Below, piece by piece: positions 1 through 42,370 of a stretch of DNA of 64,000 nucleotides. Position 1 is the first letter of the stretch; the number at the start of each line of letters is the position of its first letter. Under the pieces are notes generated by a model. The model ran no database searches. It had not been told where the DNA came from and saw only the letters and a list, made by a program, of their open reading frames with translations. Location of the stretch: assembly GCA_004794655.1 (NCBI GenBank), contig SMMW01000585.1:7997501-8061500 (forward strand). The letters run 5' to 3'. Both the position numbers and the translations under genes were made by a program. Source of the stretch: Marisa cornuarietis (Eukaryota; Mollusca; Gastropoda; Architaenioglossa; Ampullariidae).

Positions 1-220
1 TTTCTCCCCATCTTTCTCTGCAGAATCACTATATTCTCTGTTCCTGTATTGTTTTCTGTTTTTCGTCAGTACTGTCTTTTATTCTTTCGTCCTTCGTGTT
101 CTATCCATTTAGTCCATGTCTCTTCCCCGTTTCAAGTGCTAAGAGCATGCTCTCTATGAGTGTGAATATGCGCTATAAAAATCTTCATTTATTATTATTT
201 ATTATTATTAAATAGACTTG
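1..220 (+). repeat. LINE 3' end (CR1/L2-like), copy 1
   Basis: The stretch from AAGTGCTAAGAGCATG to GCGCTATAAAAATC followed by an ATT-rich tail (about 187-212) matches the 3' end of the element at 8530-9057. Such a GCTATAAA plus ATT-tail is typical of CR1/L2-like LINEs. It lies in the intron after exon 10 of gene A. Confidence 0.55.
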
Positions 221-404
221 AAAATTGTACTGCTTACCCCCTTACCTTTCAGATGAAGGTTTTAAACTGAGCAACTCATTCTTAGTAGGTACAGCTCCCC
301 CCTCCCTCACACACATCCCCCTCTTAGTTCAGTACCTCCTCAAAATAAATCGACAACAAGGAACACAGCTGACTCGCCAAGCTTCTAACACTAATAATAC
401 TGAC

Positions 405-10084
<9,680 letters not shown>

Positions 10085-10750
10085 CGTTTCTTCTGCTTCT
10101 CAGTGAAAGTACAAAGAAATTAAATCTGCTGTTTCCACAGATTCCCACACAGCTTTGCAGCACACTCGTACCTCCGTTTAGTCGTATGCTTGTGCTCTTG
10201 CTTCTCGATTGGCGAAACGGTTGAGATAGAGTGGCGCGCTCCAGCAACAAAGGTCAGCTCGTAAAATTGTTAGTTTTTGTCCTCAGGGTCAGGGTCAGGA
10301 TAATCAGAAGTCGCAATCCAGAACCACTTAAAGCATAAATGGTAGCACGATATTTGCATAAATCATTGAGTATAGTTATGCATCCCTACCTCAATAATCT
10401 TTTCACGAAATGCTATTTTCTGAAACAGCTTTGCTTCGGCACGGGTTCGATGAGTCAGAACAAGAGTGTACGAAGCCCAGCCGGCAAACAGGCCCAGAAC
10501 GAGAACTTTTTACAGCAGAGACGCTAAAAACATATGTGTGGTGTTTTCTGCATCCGCTTGTGCGGGGTGTTTTTAAATAAAGTCAAGGGTGTACGAACTG
10601 TGCATAAATCAGTTGTCCTGGGCACAGCGAGGAAGGCCTGCGAGCAGACGACACAGGGGAAATCACTCTTGCAAAGCAATGGCAGTGTTGATGACTCAGA
10701 GCGACTGTAGCGAAAGGGGACGAGGGGGTCGGCGGAAGGCTACACGACAA
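10085..10750 (-). promoter_or_regulatory. DPYS: Probable promoter / 5' untranslated region of gene A
   Basis: Immediately upstream of the gene A start, this stretch is clearly richer in CpG (for example GTGGCGCGCTCC, GGACGAGGGGGTCGGCGG) than the AT-rich DNA on both sides. No TATA box in a convincing position. Location and composition suggest a CpG-type promoter; the transcription start cannot be fixed. Confidence 0.45.
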
Positions 10751-11040
10751 AATTGAGTGCGCTTCAATTTTCTTTGATAATAAAATGATGATGCTGACCC
10801 AATATTAAAATATAATGAGAAATATTTGTAACCATTGATCCTTGCTTAAGACTTTGGACTCTGCAAACTGTGCGCCTTCAGCGTCTTCTCCCATTCACTT
10901 TAGCACATGTATTACTCTGGAGTCTCTATTGTCATGTCTTCTGATATTGTACAGGGAACAACAACGAAAAAACTACAATGACAAAACAAATATCTTCATT
11001 TGTGCAGCATACATAACGTGAACATGAAAGAAGTATTGAC

Positions 11041-14000
11041 TTTATTAAGCTCATACAATATCGACAATTTGGGAGAAAATAATTACAGCAGCAATTTCAA
11101 AACATGCACCAGCTAAATTAATCAGATATCTAAAGATATATAAATATCAAACGGGTTGCAGGAAGCAACTTAACAAAAATTCTCTCCCCATGGCAATATT
11201 AAAGCAGCTTTAAACATCGATTTTTGGATGGCAGGGATGTCTACTGCCTTCTCTTTGTTATCAATGGAACATGTTTGCAGTATCAATACTTCTGAAGGGA
11301 GTAAAAGATACTTAAAAAAATTAATGATCCAGTCAGCATGCCACTGTACACCTTTTCTTCTAGCGTTAGGAAAACAACGGCTTTTGCAAGGCCTGAGTAA
11401 TTTATGCAATACTGCCTGCAGGATGTTTGCAAGAATTTTTCAAGTACCTCAACATCTTCAATAAGGCAAATCCACACCACAGCATGTGAAGGGAGCAAAG
11501 AATACTAAAATACACAGAATTATTCAATCAACAGCTTTATTTATCCAACAGACATAACTATTTTAGAAGCTTCATGTGCTATAATTTTAAGCTCAGTATT
11601 TCTGCAGTCATGTTCGCATCATTGTTCCTTCACTCATTACTTTAATCAGATATAAAACACTCTAACCTGCTAATGAAGAGTGTGATTTTTTTCGAAAAGG
11701 CAAGAATGTATAGACTAGACCAAAAACAAGAGTGATATATTTTTAAAATGTTACATTGTTGAAAAGATGGATTGGTGGGGGAGGAATTGGTGTTTATGCC
11801 AAGCCAGCAACTAAGGGTATATCACAGCAAGATGGCAGATGCCACATGCAGAAAAAGAACAGCGTGTCAGAGACAAGAGCTGAACTCAAGAACGACCATC
11901 CTTCACTGTATTGGTGACAGGTGCTAACCATTGCACCACCGGACTGCACACTCTTCCATTATTATTACTTTGAAAGGACATTTCAAGGCAGAAATCTCAT
12001 TGTTTTATCTGCTTGGGTATTGCAGTCTGCATGAAGCAGAAACCAAAAAAATGTATGCATGCATGTGTATATGCATATGCTCTCAGCTTTCAAATTAGAA
12101 CATTTTTTAATAATAGACCCTGGATGTTTTCACAGAGCAGAAAAGAAAGGGGAAAAATGATGAATAATCAAACTATGAGGAAAAAAACTGGGGCTTGAAA
12201 TAAAACAAGAACAAACATATTACAAGGAAAAAAGACACAAACCAAAGAAGAAAAGAATCATTTTATTTATGTCTTGATTTTAACCAACTACGTGATATAA
12301 AGTATTCAAAGTATGGGGCACATAGACCATTATTTTGTAAATGTATGCAATAAAATCTTTGCACAACAATGTAAATCTACTGACAGCAAAGAAAGCATTT
12401 TTGAGATTACTCTTTTCCCCAACATCTATTTTTGCTGTACACAAAACACAGCCATATGTAAGTTATTTTTCATCTCCATGAAATCACTGTATATCAACTT
12501 GCATCACATATCCACAATGACAATTTATTCTTTTCTGTCCCAGTATTCTGCTCCAGTTAAACAGAAAGTTTTTTCTGCCTACTTTTTCTTCACTTCCAGG
12601 TCTTCGACATTAGTAGCTACAGATCGTTTGGGACCTTCTCTCAAATTGTTACTTCCATACACTTACTGATCACTCATTACACACTAATCGATTACCTAGC
12701 GCAAATCCTACCACTTCCCCATCTCCATTCATCTATCCATTAGACAATAAATCTTAGAATTATTCGCCCTTAAAGCAAGAACATGCGTTGTCAGGTTCAC
12801 TGAGAATCTAATAACATCAAGTTTTTTTATTTGTCCTGTTCATTTCACTGACTGTCAGGATCTGTTTGCAAACATTCATTCAGCTGTCATGAACATCTGC
12901 TTCTGCTAAGCTTTATAATCTTTGACACAACAAATAATATGCCCACCTCTGATGCATGAACAACCATGTTGTGTATATTTCAGTTTATCACATCAGATCT
13001 CTGACTAAACCCTCGCCAAGCATACATGAAATGTAAATGGAGTTATATTCTATCCACAGAGTGATCTAAAATCAAAATAAACCCATGAGTACAACCAGTG
13101 AACTAGAAAATCTGGACATAAGCACCATCTGCAAGTACAAATGGCTTATAAAGTTAAATGACAAATAAACTTGAAAAGATCAACATTCAACCGAAAGTTG
13201 TTTTATCTTGTGAAAGTTGAACATCAGAATGGATTAGTAAATCAGCATTGTAGCATTCTCAAGAGTATGCAAAGGTTTGCTTTATTCCTTTCTTTGGATT
13301 CCAGTGCCTAAGGGAGCTGGATGCAAAATTATTTTGGGAGCACCACATTTCTGTATCAAAAATAAACAAAATAAAAAAAAAATCATCCACCAATTTTACT
13401 CATGCTAAAATTTGCAGACACCAACATTCAAACATTCTGATGAAAAGCTGACTGTTTCCAAGTAAATGTACAGCCTCAGAGTATCAAGCAGTGAATTTAT
13501 CAAGGGGGAAGATGAAACAGCATAATCTACAAACACACCAATGACTACATGTTGACCTTACCTGGCAGTGAAAAATGCATAAATAATAATAACAGAATAA
13601 ATTATACATTTTCACCTTACTTGAAGTAACTAAATGGAGTGATTGGAAATGTGCAGCATACAAGATTTTCACAAACAAAGCTTTTATTCATCATCAAAGA
13701 AAAACACAAAAAAGGAGGTATCATAGCAATCCAACACCAGCCAGCATGCCTGTTCTAGGCTTTTTTTTCCTAGCACGTAAAACTGCAGATCACAAAAATG
13801 GTGACCAAGCCTGTCTTTTAGAGTGAAGCGAAATTAGGTGCAATGAGCACAGACAGAGAAGTACTTCCAACAGTACATCCCTTTATCAAACAGCAATATG
13901 TTCTTTTGCTGTTCTTTGTAATTTACTCAGTATCAAATTACTTTCACTTTCTTGCCTTGAGACAGATGTGATGGTATAGTGATGGATTTACTGCATGATT

Positions 14001-14553
14001 CAAGACGTCACAAAAAAGCACAATATTTATTATCCAAGATCAAATATTAAAACCTTGCATTCCATTTAACTGACTTAAAACAATGGACTACAGTCACATC
14101 AATTCTAAAATTTTGCAACTCAACATTGATGCAAAATACAGCTGACAGGTTTGAGATAAAACCTTTCTGGTTGTTTTTTTTCAACCCATACGGGACTTGC
14201 ACAACCATAAATAAAACAGGCTTCAAGAGTCCTTCTCTGACTAGCAACAAAAAAACCTTCCTGCCCCTTCAAAAAAATCCAGACTATCATTGTGGAAACT
14301 TAAGTCCATGATCAATGCAGTAAAAATCTGAACACTGAAGCTTTCACAAAACTTACAAGCTAGGCCATTCTCAAACACACAACTGAGCACTGCTCCACAG
14401 GACAGATAGTACCTGACAACAATGTAATTTCTGCAAGGCAATACAGACTAAGAAACACTGGAATTGTTCAGTCATTAAAGGCAACTGAATAGTTGATGTT
14501 CAAAGCAGTGAAAGATGTCTTGTTTGGCGCTTGGGTTGTGGATAAACGCTCTC
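11041..14553 (-). other. CRMP: 3' untranslated region and intergenic DNA after gene B
   Basis: AT-rich sequence without coding signals after the CRMP stop. Minus-strand AATAAA poly(A) signals lie at 14026-14031, 13683-13688, 12262-12267, 11536-11541 and 11041-11046, so the 3' UTR may be from about 0.5 to 3.5 kb long. It contains one SINE remnant (11830-11955). Which signal is used cannot be told. Confidence 0.4.
11830..11955 (-). mobile_element. tRNA-derived SINE remnant
   Basis: On the minus strand it starts GTGCAGTCCGGTGGTGCAAT and continues GGTTAGCACCTGTCACC, a typical tRNA-like head with box A; TTGAGTTCAGCTCTTG about 50 bases on is in box B position. Within the presumed 3' UTR of gene B. 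Confidence 0.55.
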
Positions 14554-34511
<19,958 letters not shown>

Positions 34512-35310
34512 GCTGGCGTCTGGTCGTCTGTCCGCGCGTTGGATCGCTCCCGGAACACGATTCTACTTTCACACAGTCAAGCAGACGACACTACACAATC
34601 CAGGCCAAACCCAAACTAAGCACCTCTACAAAGGAGATGATTCCTGGATAAACTGTGTCCTAAGCCACCGATTACTCCGTGGGAATGTTGGAGGCATGAG
34701 ACCTCGTACCAAATTCGAAATTAGATAGTAATTAATCCACACTACATCGGTTGTTTCCCTTTGAAGTTCGTCACCACTAGCGGCACAGTTCTGTTACAAG
34801 CACGCCGCTCACTGAAAAATGCCGCCGAAAAGGCAAAAAAAGGAAAACCAGCTGTTTTTAGGCGTACAAGTGTGCGCTATTAGGCATCGAGGAACGTTCC
34901 AGGTCAAGAAAAAGTGCGTAAAAAGACTCAGAGATGACAAAATATCGCTCCGTTAGCCGCTCTTGCCGATGATTCTCATAGGGGCTGCGCTAGTTCTCAC
35001 ATCGCACAATTTCAAAACGCACTGCATCCACAGAGAAGCGCAGCGGCCCTCCTCCAGCACAATCAAATCGCCACATCAAAATGCCGGCGCTGCCAGAACT
35101 ATTTTTAGTTAGTCGCTGCCAGAAAGGCGGTATGTTCATAATAAATGCACGTGGTGTGGTAGTGTGAAGTCAGCGACGGCACCGCTCGAGCTAATCATAC
35201 AAAAATCGATACACAAGTTTTTGGATGGATGTTATGGCGATCTCCCGCGAGCAAAAAACAGCGGCAGAAAGGATGTTGCGTGCGCGCGGTCACTGAATGG
35301 ACATAGCAAT
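34512..35310 (-). promoter_or_regulatory. CRMP: CpG-rich promoter region of the short CRMP isoform
   Basis: Directly upstream of exon 1. CpG is much denser than in the flanks (TCCGCGCGTTGGATCGCTCC, GTGCGTGCGCGCGGTC). No clear TATA box. Judged a promoter from position and composition. Confidence 0.5.
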
Positions 35311-37246
35311 TACTTTTTTTTAAATTTCAGATGACACGTATGCGCTTAAAATCTAAAATCCGTTATGTCAGAGTACGGGGGAGAGAAAGTAACTTCCCTG
35401 GCATAAATTATTAAAATCTTAACAGTCAGCTTAAAACATTGTTGAGAAGGTTGATATTTCACTAAGCCACATTAGACAAGGGAAGTAATTTCCAATGACG
35501 GTTGTTAAGGGGGCTTCACCACTCCAAGCAGCTGAAGTATGCCTACGAGTCTCGGATTCTTTGGACTAAATTAGTCAATGTCACTCTTCCAGTCAAAATT
35601 ACTTTATATCTCTAGTATACTAGAATGTCAATATCAGAGAGAAAGTGAAAGAGATGGAGTAAGCTTGGTTGTGTCTGGATTGGCAAAACGACCGGATTAA
35701 ATGCATCGTCTCATCTACAAGTAATTAGAGGAGGCCAAGGACTAATCTAGTTTGATTACATTTTGCGCCTGTCTGGTTAGGTGGTAAGCGGGGAGCAAAC
35801 ATATAACTGTCGCAGGAAGAGTTAGAATGTTGACATGTCTATATAGCCTATACTTAGCTGCTGAAATGTGCCGCATTCCTTTTAGGCACGTGTGCATTTA
35901 TTCAGTAACAGCAGTCTTTGCAAAATTCTGTCAGTCACAAAACTTCATGGCCACGCAGCTATTTAAGTTATCGGGGTCACTGAGACAAGGCCAAGGAGAG
36001 GATGGCAAGCCATATTCAATATTCTACATTCGCTAAGCAGGGAGAGCATCCACCCCACCCACGAATATTTTGGATAAATTCCCATCCCCTCCCTCCCGTT
36101 GCGTGTTGTGTGTGCGCGCTTGCGGTAAAGAGAATTTGCGCGCGAACCGAGCAATGAGAAAAGTTTGCGCCACGTTCAGTTCCCTGACGTTTACCACAGG
36201 ACCGGTGCGACTTCCTTATGGCAAAAGGGATAACCTTGGCTTCACATGTCGGCAGCTTTCTGTCCTTTCTTCTTCTTTCCTAGTTTTTTTTCTTTCCACA
36301 GATTAAATCCGCTTTTACTCTCTGTAGAAAAGAAATGCTTTTACGATTTGCATGACGAGTGTAAGACTATCGAGCAGATTTCATTTTGCGAGTTGACAAC
36401 CTCGCAGCTGAAAACCAAGGAAATGTTGGGTCTTTTATCTTCGTTCTCCGTCTAATTTAACTCTCTGCAATGGTTTACGAAGTGGCTGGAGTTGCAGCCT
36501 AGTTATCTCCCCCTCCCTCTTCCTCTCACCCCATCCTCCACGCTACAGGGGCTCCCTCTTTCTACCTTGACTCTTCAACATCTGTGACGTGAATCATACT
36601 ACTGCTGGTTAACCCGACGTAAAGCAATCTCCCCCGTTCCCACCCCACCCTCACCCACTCCCATTTCCGTGGCAGGAGGAACCGATGGGAAAAAAGCCTG
36701 CTGCTCCCGAAGTCACACCGCCACGACGGTCTGTTAGCGTCTCCGACAGTTTCCAGAGGCTCCAACCCGCATCCTGTTCTGCACCGCTTGGTTCGGTCCT
36801 CCGATGACGTAAGCAAAAGCTAATTCATCGGTGTTGTTGCTTTTTCACGGCAAGGCTGACAAATCATTTATCTTTTGTTCTCTTTTGACACACCTGCTCC
36901 GCCCTGAATGTAAGTCTCTCTTCCAGATGGCTTAAACTCCCATGTTAGTCTTTATTATTAATGTTTATTCACATACCTTTACTTTGTCCACGCGACAGCC
37001 GCCTCTTACTACTGAACTCTCACCACACACACATACATACAAAAATGCAGATCAAAGGGAGGCAACGCTGACAAGTGAGAAGGCGCACAAGAAACGCCCT
37101 CAGGTGGAGACCCAGAGTGTTTGACTGATCAGGTCAGAACCATCTCGGAAAGACATCAAAAGACTTTTCCACCCATGTCGTTTATTTATCTGTTAAACGA
37201 TTTACAGAGATAAAGGGCAGGTTGTGCAATACAACCAGATGTAGAG

Positions 37247-37827
37247 TTAAAGACCAACCTGAATGGTTTGCGTTTTTTTTTTTTTTTACAGATATCGGTA
37301 GATATGGCGATATAAACCTAACCTGTAAATTGCAGCCTCCAAAACCCATCCGTTAATTAATTATCCGCTAGCAAAGTACGCGATTCGCATCTGCGATCAA
37401 CGAGCGCCGTTAACAGTGTACTACGTCACACTAGTGCATCATTCACAACATTGGCAGCCGTCAACATCAAACAGAGAGAGAGAGAGTAAGCGACTGTTGG
37501 GATTATTCGGACGTTAAAGTCTGCTTTTCTCGTGATAAAGTAGCAGTTTTTAAAAACCACGAGACATACAGACTTTCAGCGTCCGAATAACCCGAGCTAT
37601 CGCTCATTCTCTCTCTCTGTTTGGTGTTGACTGCTGCCAGTGTTGTGAATGGTGCACTAGTGTGACGTAGTACACTGTTAGTGACGCTTGTTGATCATAA
37701 GTACGAATCGTAGCGGATAGTTAATTAACGGATGGGTTTTGGAGGCTAAAATTTTACAGGTTATTTTTATATCGCCTGTATCTACCGATATATGAAAACT
37801 TCGAAAACCATTCAGGTTGGTCTTTAA
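37247..37827. mobile_element. Foldback element with near-full-length inverted arms
   Basis: The left arm (37247 to about 37535) is the imperfect reverse complement of the right arm (about 37552-37827). Ends are TTAAAGACCAACCTGAATGG and its reverse complement, with TTAA as the outermost four bases on both sides. Arms are about 280 bases, the loop only some 15 bases. No open frame. The TTAA ends recall piggyBac-type insertion, but no piggyBac terminal consensus is visible. Confidence 0.8.
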
Positions 37828-40257
37828 AACAGCTGTCTAACCTTAACCGTGAGCATATTTCAATTTTCATCTTGCCCGTTTGCGTTTGTTGTTGTTGTTG
37901 TTTTTTTATCGCGTCTTCGACAACAGCAATGTATTCATAGTAATCCAAAAATTAAACATTAGAACTTAAAAACGTTTATGAATGTTTATGAACGTTTATG
38001 AAACAATGGTTCCGCAACTACAAAAAGATACTTCTATGGACGTCTTGGCTTCACATGACCAATCAACGGCACTCTTTGCCTATGACCTCCAAAAAATAGC
38101 CGATTTGTCATTTTCGAAAACAATTTACCAGCTTGACACAGGAAGTACAGAATCGTCTGTTTGTGTAGAGGTGTGGTGCTCTTACAAACCAGCTAAATCG
38201 CGTCTCGCGTCAGCAGCCTAGCATGCAACGTTTAATTAAAAAGAAAAAAAGTTCAAAGCGGAACAAGGCCTGAGATATTGCAGTCAAAGGGGGGAACCGT
38301 CTGAAGCATTTCTCTAGACGAGAAGCCGAAGCAGCCAGATGTGTAAACAGATGCGATTCAAAGTCAGAACACTGAGGTCTACGCTAAACTTCTGCTTACA
38401 ATCCTCCTTGACGCCAGAAAATGTCACTGACATTTACTGATTTAACAATATGCTATTGTCGGCTCTTTATTCTTTCTTCCCTCATTCTAGATGGCAGATT
38501 GTTTTTAAAAAGCTTTTCAGTTTTCAGCGAGATTCGCGCGGTCATCTTTTTCCTTCAAGGACCGCTCTTTCCATTTTGAGGTGGGGGGGGGGGGAAATTA
38601 AATGTTCTTCAAAACGCTTTTGAGACAACTTCCTGTCTTGCGAATGTATGTTCTGACTACATAGGATTCAGCAAAGCCCAAACTCCTAGACTTCCATTTT
38701 GTTAACTCTCTCGAGACATTTCTAATAAAGAAATGACATCCGCCCCACCTCACCCCACCCTTTACACACTCACTTAAAGTCCACATGCATCTCCATGAGT
38801 TCCCATGAGATGCTGGAGCATCTGTTCCTTTCTATGACGTCACGGCTGGTCCTCGTGAGGCAAGGGAAACGGCAGTCACAGCATGACAGCTCATTAACGG
38901 AACTGTACTTTGGGTTGAGAGGTTTATTATTTGCTAGTTATTTCTCTTGTCAAGCTGAAGTCGCTGATAAATTGACTTCACGCCAATACCGCTGGAGGGT
39001 ATGTGCACACACACACAAAGTGCGCATTTTTACTCACCACATCGACTGCTGACCTATATCCTATCAACATCTTTTTAAAAGTAGCTAGAATAATCTTAAA
39101 AATCCGCAACTAAAGCCAAACAGAACACGCACACGCACGCACTCGGAGTACTATAGCTGGTTCTCTCGCCACGATCCAACACAAATCTTGGCTTAGAAAC
39201 GAGAGTGTCGGCAAAAAAAGAGATCAGGTGATCCATGACTCGGGTAGCCTAGGGGAAAAATCCGCTCTTCCACAAAGCGAGGCTGGCGAGAATTGAGACT
39301 CTACATATATATATATATATATGATCACTGCTAAGACGTCAGAACTGCAGATTGTTTTATGAATGCAGGTTCAACACCTACAAGAACATATTTATGGACG
39401 TCGTGGCGTCAAGAAATCATGTGACCACTTGCTCTCACGCGTAGGAGCTCTCACGCGTAGGAACTTAAAACTTTTGAGTCATCTTTCACCGACTGTGAGT
39501 TTCAGGTAAGGCAGCAGCCTCCCGTTAATACTGGGGAACAGTTGACAGATCCACAAGAAGATAAGCCCATCGTACAATGCTCCCAACCCTCGAGAATACT
39601 GATCCGAGTTAAATAGATTTTTTTTTTAATTGTTGTTGCTACGTTGATATACTTTGGGATTTTTCCAGTTACCAATGCTAGGTGACGTTAATAAATAGAA
39701 AGAGAGTGTCAGTACGTTTTCTCAACTAAAATATTGTTCCACACATATTAAAAATATAGCCAGTCTTTGAAACGAAAAAGAATTTGGGAGCGTCAAGATG
39801 CGATGGATCTTCATCTCTTTATCTCTTTCTTCAAAAATAACCGCCGCGCTTGTTTGACAAAGGCAAGGCCACATACCTCGGATATTCAGCTCAGAGGCAT
39901 TGCCAACTAAGTGAACAGTTACTTCCCCTTGCCTGCAGAGCCAGCCTTTCGCAGCCGCGCGTTAATGATGCGACCAAACTCTGGGCCCGATAACTAGGAA
40001 CACAGTGCCGCCGTGCACCCGAGCTACAGATAGACAGAACACCGCATGGCCAGGCCTGACTGTTGCGACATTTTCTGCGTGGAAATTCACTCGTCTAGAG
40101 TCGGGTGTGTTCTCTTCTGGCTTTAGTATCAGCGCCCTTCATGCCAATTTTTAAGGCTTTTTTTTTTTTTTTTGGTCACACAGGAACCCACAGCATCATT
40201 TGTAGACTAAGGGGAATGTGTACGAATTGCATTGCTGTCTGTGCACGTGTAGGGCAG

Positions 40258-40378
40258 GGTATCACTGAGTACTATCAATGTGCTAATTGTGTGTGCTATC
40301 AGTGTGTGCTATCACTGTGTGCTATCAGTCTATGCTCTCGCTGTGCTATCACTGTGTACTATCACTGTACTATTAAGC
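40258..40378. repeat. Minisatellite with a CTATCAcTGTGTG-type unit
   Basis: Seven to nine variants of a 13-15 base unit (GTGCTATCAGTGT and close forms) follow each other, with the unit CTATCACTGT best kept near the end. Confidence 0.75.
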
Positions 40379-41239
40379 ATTCCTGTGACGTTCAATAACC
40401 TCTTCCTATCTAGTCTCACCAAATCTCACCAGATTTGTTTAGTCTATCGCCGCTTAACCTCTAATAGTGCAGTATTGCAAGCCTCGTCAGTAATCAAACA
40501 GCAGAATATAATCAAGCACGTGTGTGAAAACTATGCACCCACAGTCATCAAATACAATATCAGCGTGTAATCAAACACGTGTGGGACAATTATGCACACA
40601 CGGTAACCAGCTACCCACATACAATCGCGTCTGGGAGGCACACATACACGCGCGCACGCGATAGCGATATAAAATATTCATGAAAAAAGGGAGGTGGAGG
40701 AAGTCGTGAACTCTGTTCAGCCCCTCCAACTGGATGGTCGTTAAGGGTACTGCAGGGGAGCGGCAGCTGACAGGGTCTGTCAACGTAACCTTTTTGGAGA
40801 GGTAGCAGGGTATGGGCACTTTGTCCACTTCTGAAAGATCGCCATCATGTTCCTCTTCTAATCTCAGCCACCTTCAAGGACGCTACGAAGAACAATCTGA
40901 GATCAGGTGTCATGGCGGGTCCTATGGACACACCAGGCACAAGAGATGCCTTTAACTCTTTCCAGACTTGTGGGATCACCAGAAAGATACCTTTCATTTT
41001 TAGCACAGGCTTTTCTGACAGCTGTTCCAGCCCATTGTTTGTACACAACTAAGCCGATCGCTGTATTCTTATCACTAAGTGCAAGGATGACTTTCTTTTG
41101 GTTTGACCCCGAACGATGCTGTCTAGTTATTTAATTGTGGAATCCCTTAACATTCTGGTCTAGTTTTTGCTATTTCTTGTTTTTCATGCTGTCGGGTCTG
41201 AGCACCGATCTAGATGAGGTTGATATCTGACGCCAGTCG

Positions 41240-41520
41240 GAGATCTAGATGGAATTAGCCCGATGAGACTGCTTTTCTCCATCTCCTTCTTGACGATGAC
41301 ATCACACTCTTACTTGGAATCCTCTACGCTGTACCTGATACTGTAGCTGTCGTCCGTTGCTGTTTACTCGATACTAGTCTATCGGGTTTCTGCCAGTGCC
41401 TCACAGCGCAATGGGGATTTTTCAACTCGGGTTTGAATTCTTTGACCTCTCCGCACTGATGTAGCATGCGGACGTTCCACGTACCTACTCCTTCTCTTGT
41501 GGTGGAGGAGTTTCAGTAGC
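41240..41520 (-). pseudogene. RTE-like LINE endonuclease remnant
   Basis: On the minus strand, 41471-41500 encodes VGTWNVRMLHQCGEVKEF, which matches the TWNVRTL...GK motif at the start of the endonuclease of RTE-like LINEs. The frame decays soon after. No polymerase part follows nearby. Confidence 0.5.
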
Positions 41521-41970
41521 GCCTTTGTCGCCCCGCCCTCTCCCCCCCTTCTACAAAGCATGGCGGGCATGAGGATGGTGGGAAGCGGAGGGCGTGGAAG
41601 CGCGGTTGTTGTTCATTCGGGCCTCCGCAGGTTTTACCCACGAGGTGGTACCGATTTCCTCTTGGAGTTGCACTCGTAGTGAGCTGAAGCTCTCACCTTC
41701 CCGTGAGTCACATGATAGTTGCTCAGAAGTATGTGTAAAATTACGGTGGGTTGTAAGAATGATAAAAAAAAAGGATAAAAGAAGAGAAGACATGGAAATG
41801 ATGACAGATAATCCACTTAAAACAAAACAATACACGAGTTGAGTACGGATTTCTGTCTCTGATGATGATCTTCACTTTCATAAAATATAGCATGACATAT
41901 AAGCTTACTGCAGTTCCATATATACAGCCACAGACACAAATTACATTTCCAGTGCTCATGCTTCCGTCAC

Positions 41971-42370
41971 TTAAAGAACTAGTGAGGTGAACTTTTTTTC
42001 TTTTGATAATTGGGTAAAGTGCAAGATACCGTTAGCCAAAATTTGAGTGAATACCTTTTTTCCGTTCTCGAGATAAACGCCTCCAAATATCACACGGCAC
42101 AGAAAGAGGTCAACAAGCACGGCAGGATTGTATATGGATAGGCTTACGTTGTGAAGACCTCAGCCAATGAGAAGGCTGTATCATATATTAATTAGGCGTA
42201 TCTGTGCACACACGTGACAAGATTTTAAACTTTTCCCGTGCCTGGTTATGTTTGAAGGCGCGTACCTTAAGAACGGAAGGAACTGGGCTATTCTCCCAGT
42301 TTTGGAGATATAACATCTTGTACTAAGCTGAATGCAATCATTACAAAATTGCACCCCACCAGACCTTTAA
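41971..42370. mobile_element. TTAA-bounded repeat family, copy 3 (complete)
   Basis: Ends TTAAAGAACTAGTGAGGTGA and, in reverse complement, TTAAAGGTCTGGTGGGGTGC form the terminal inverted repeat, each including TTAA. A second inverted pair lies inside (TTTTTTCCGTTCTCGAGAT against TTAAGAACGGAAGGAA). 400 bases and no coding capacity. Confidence 0.75.
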
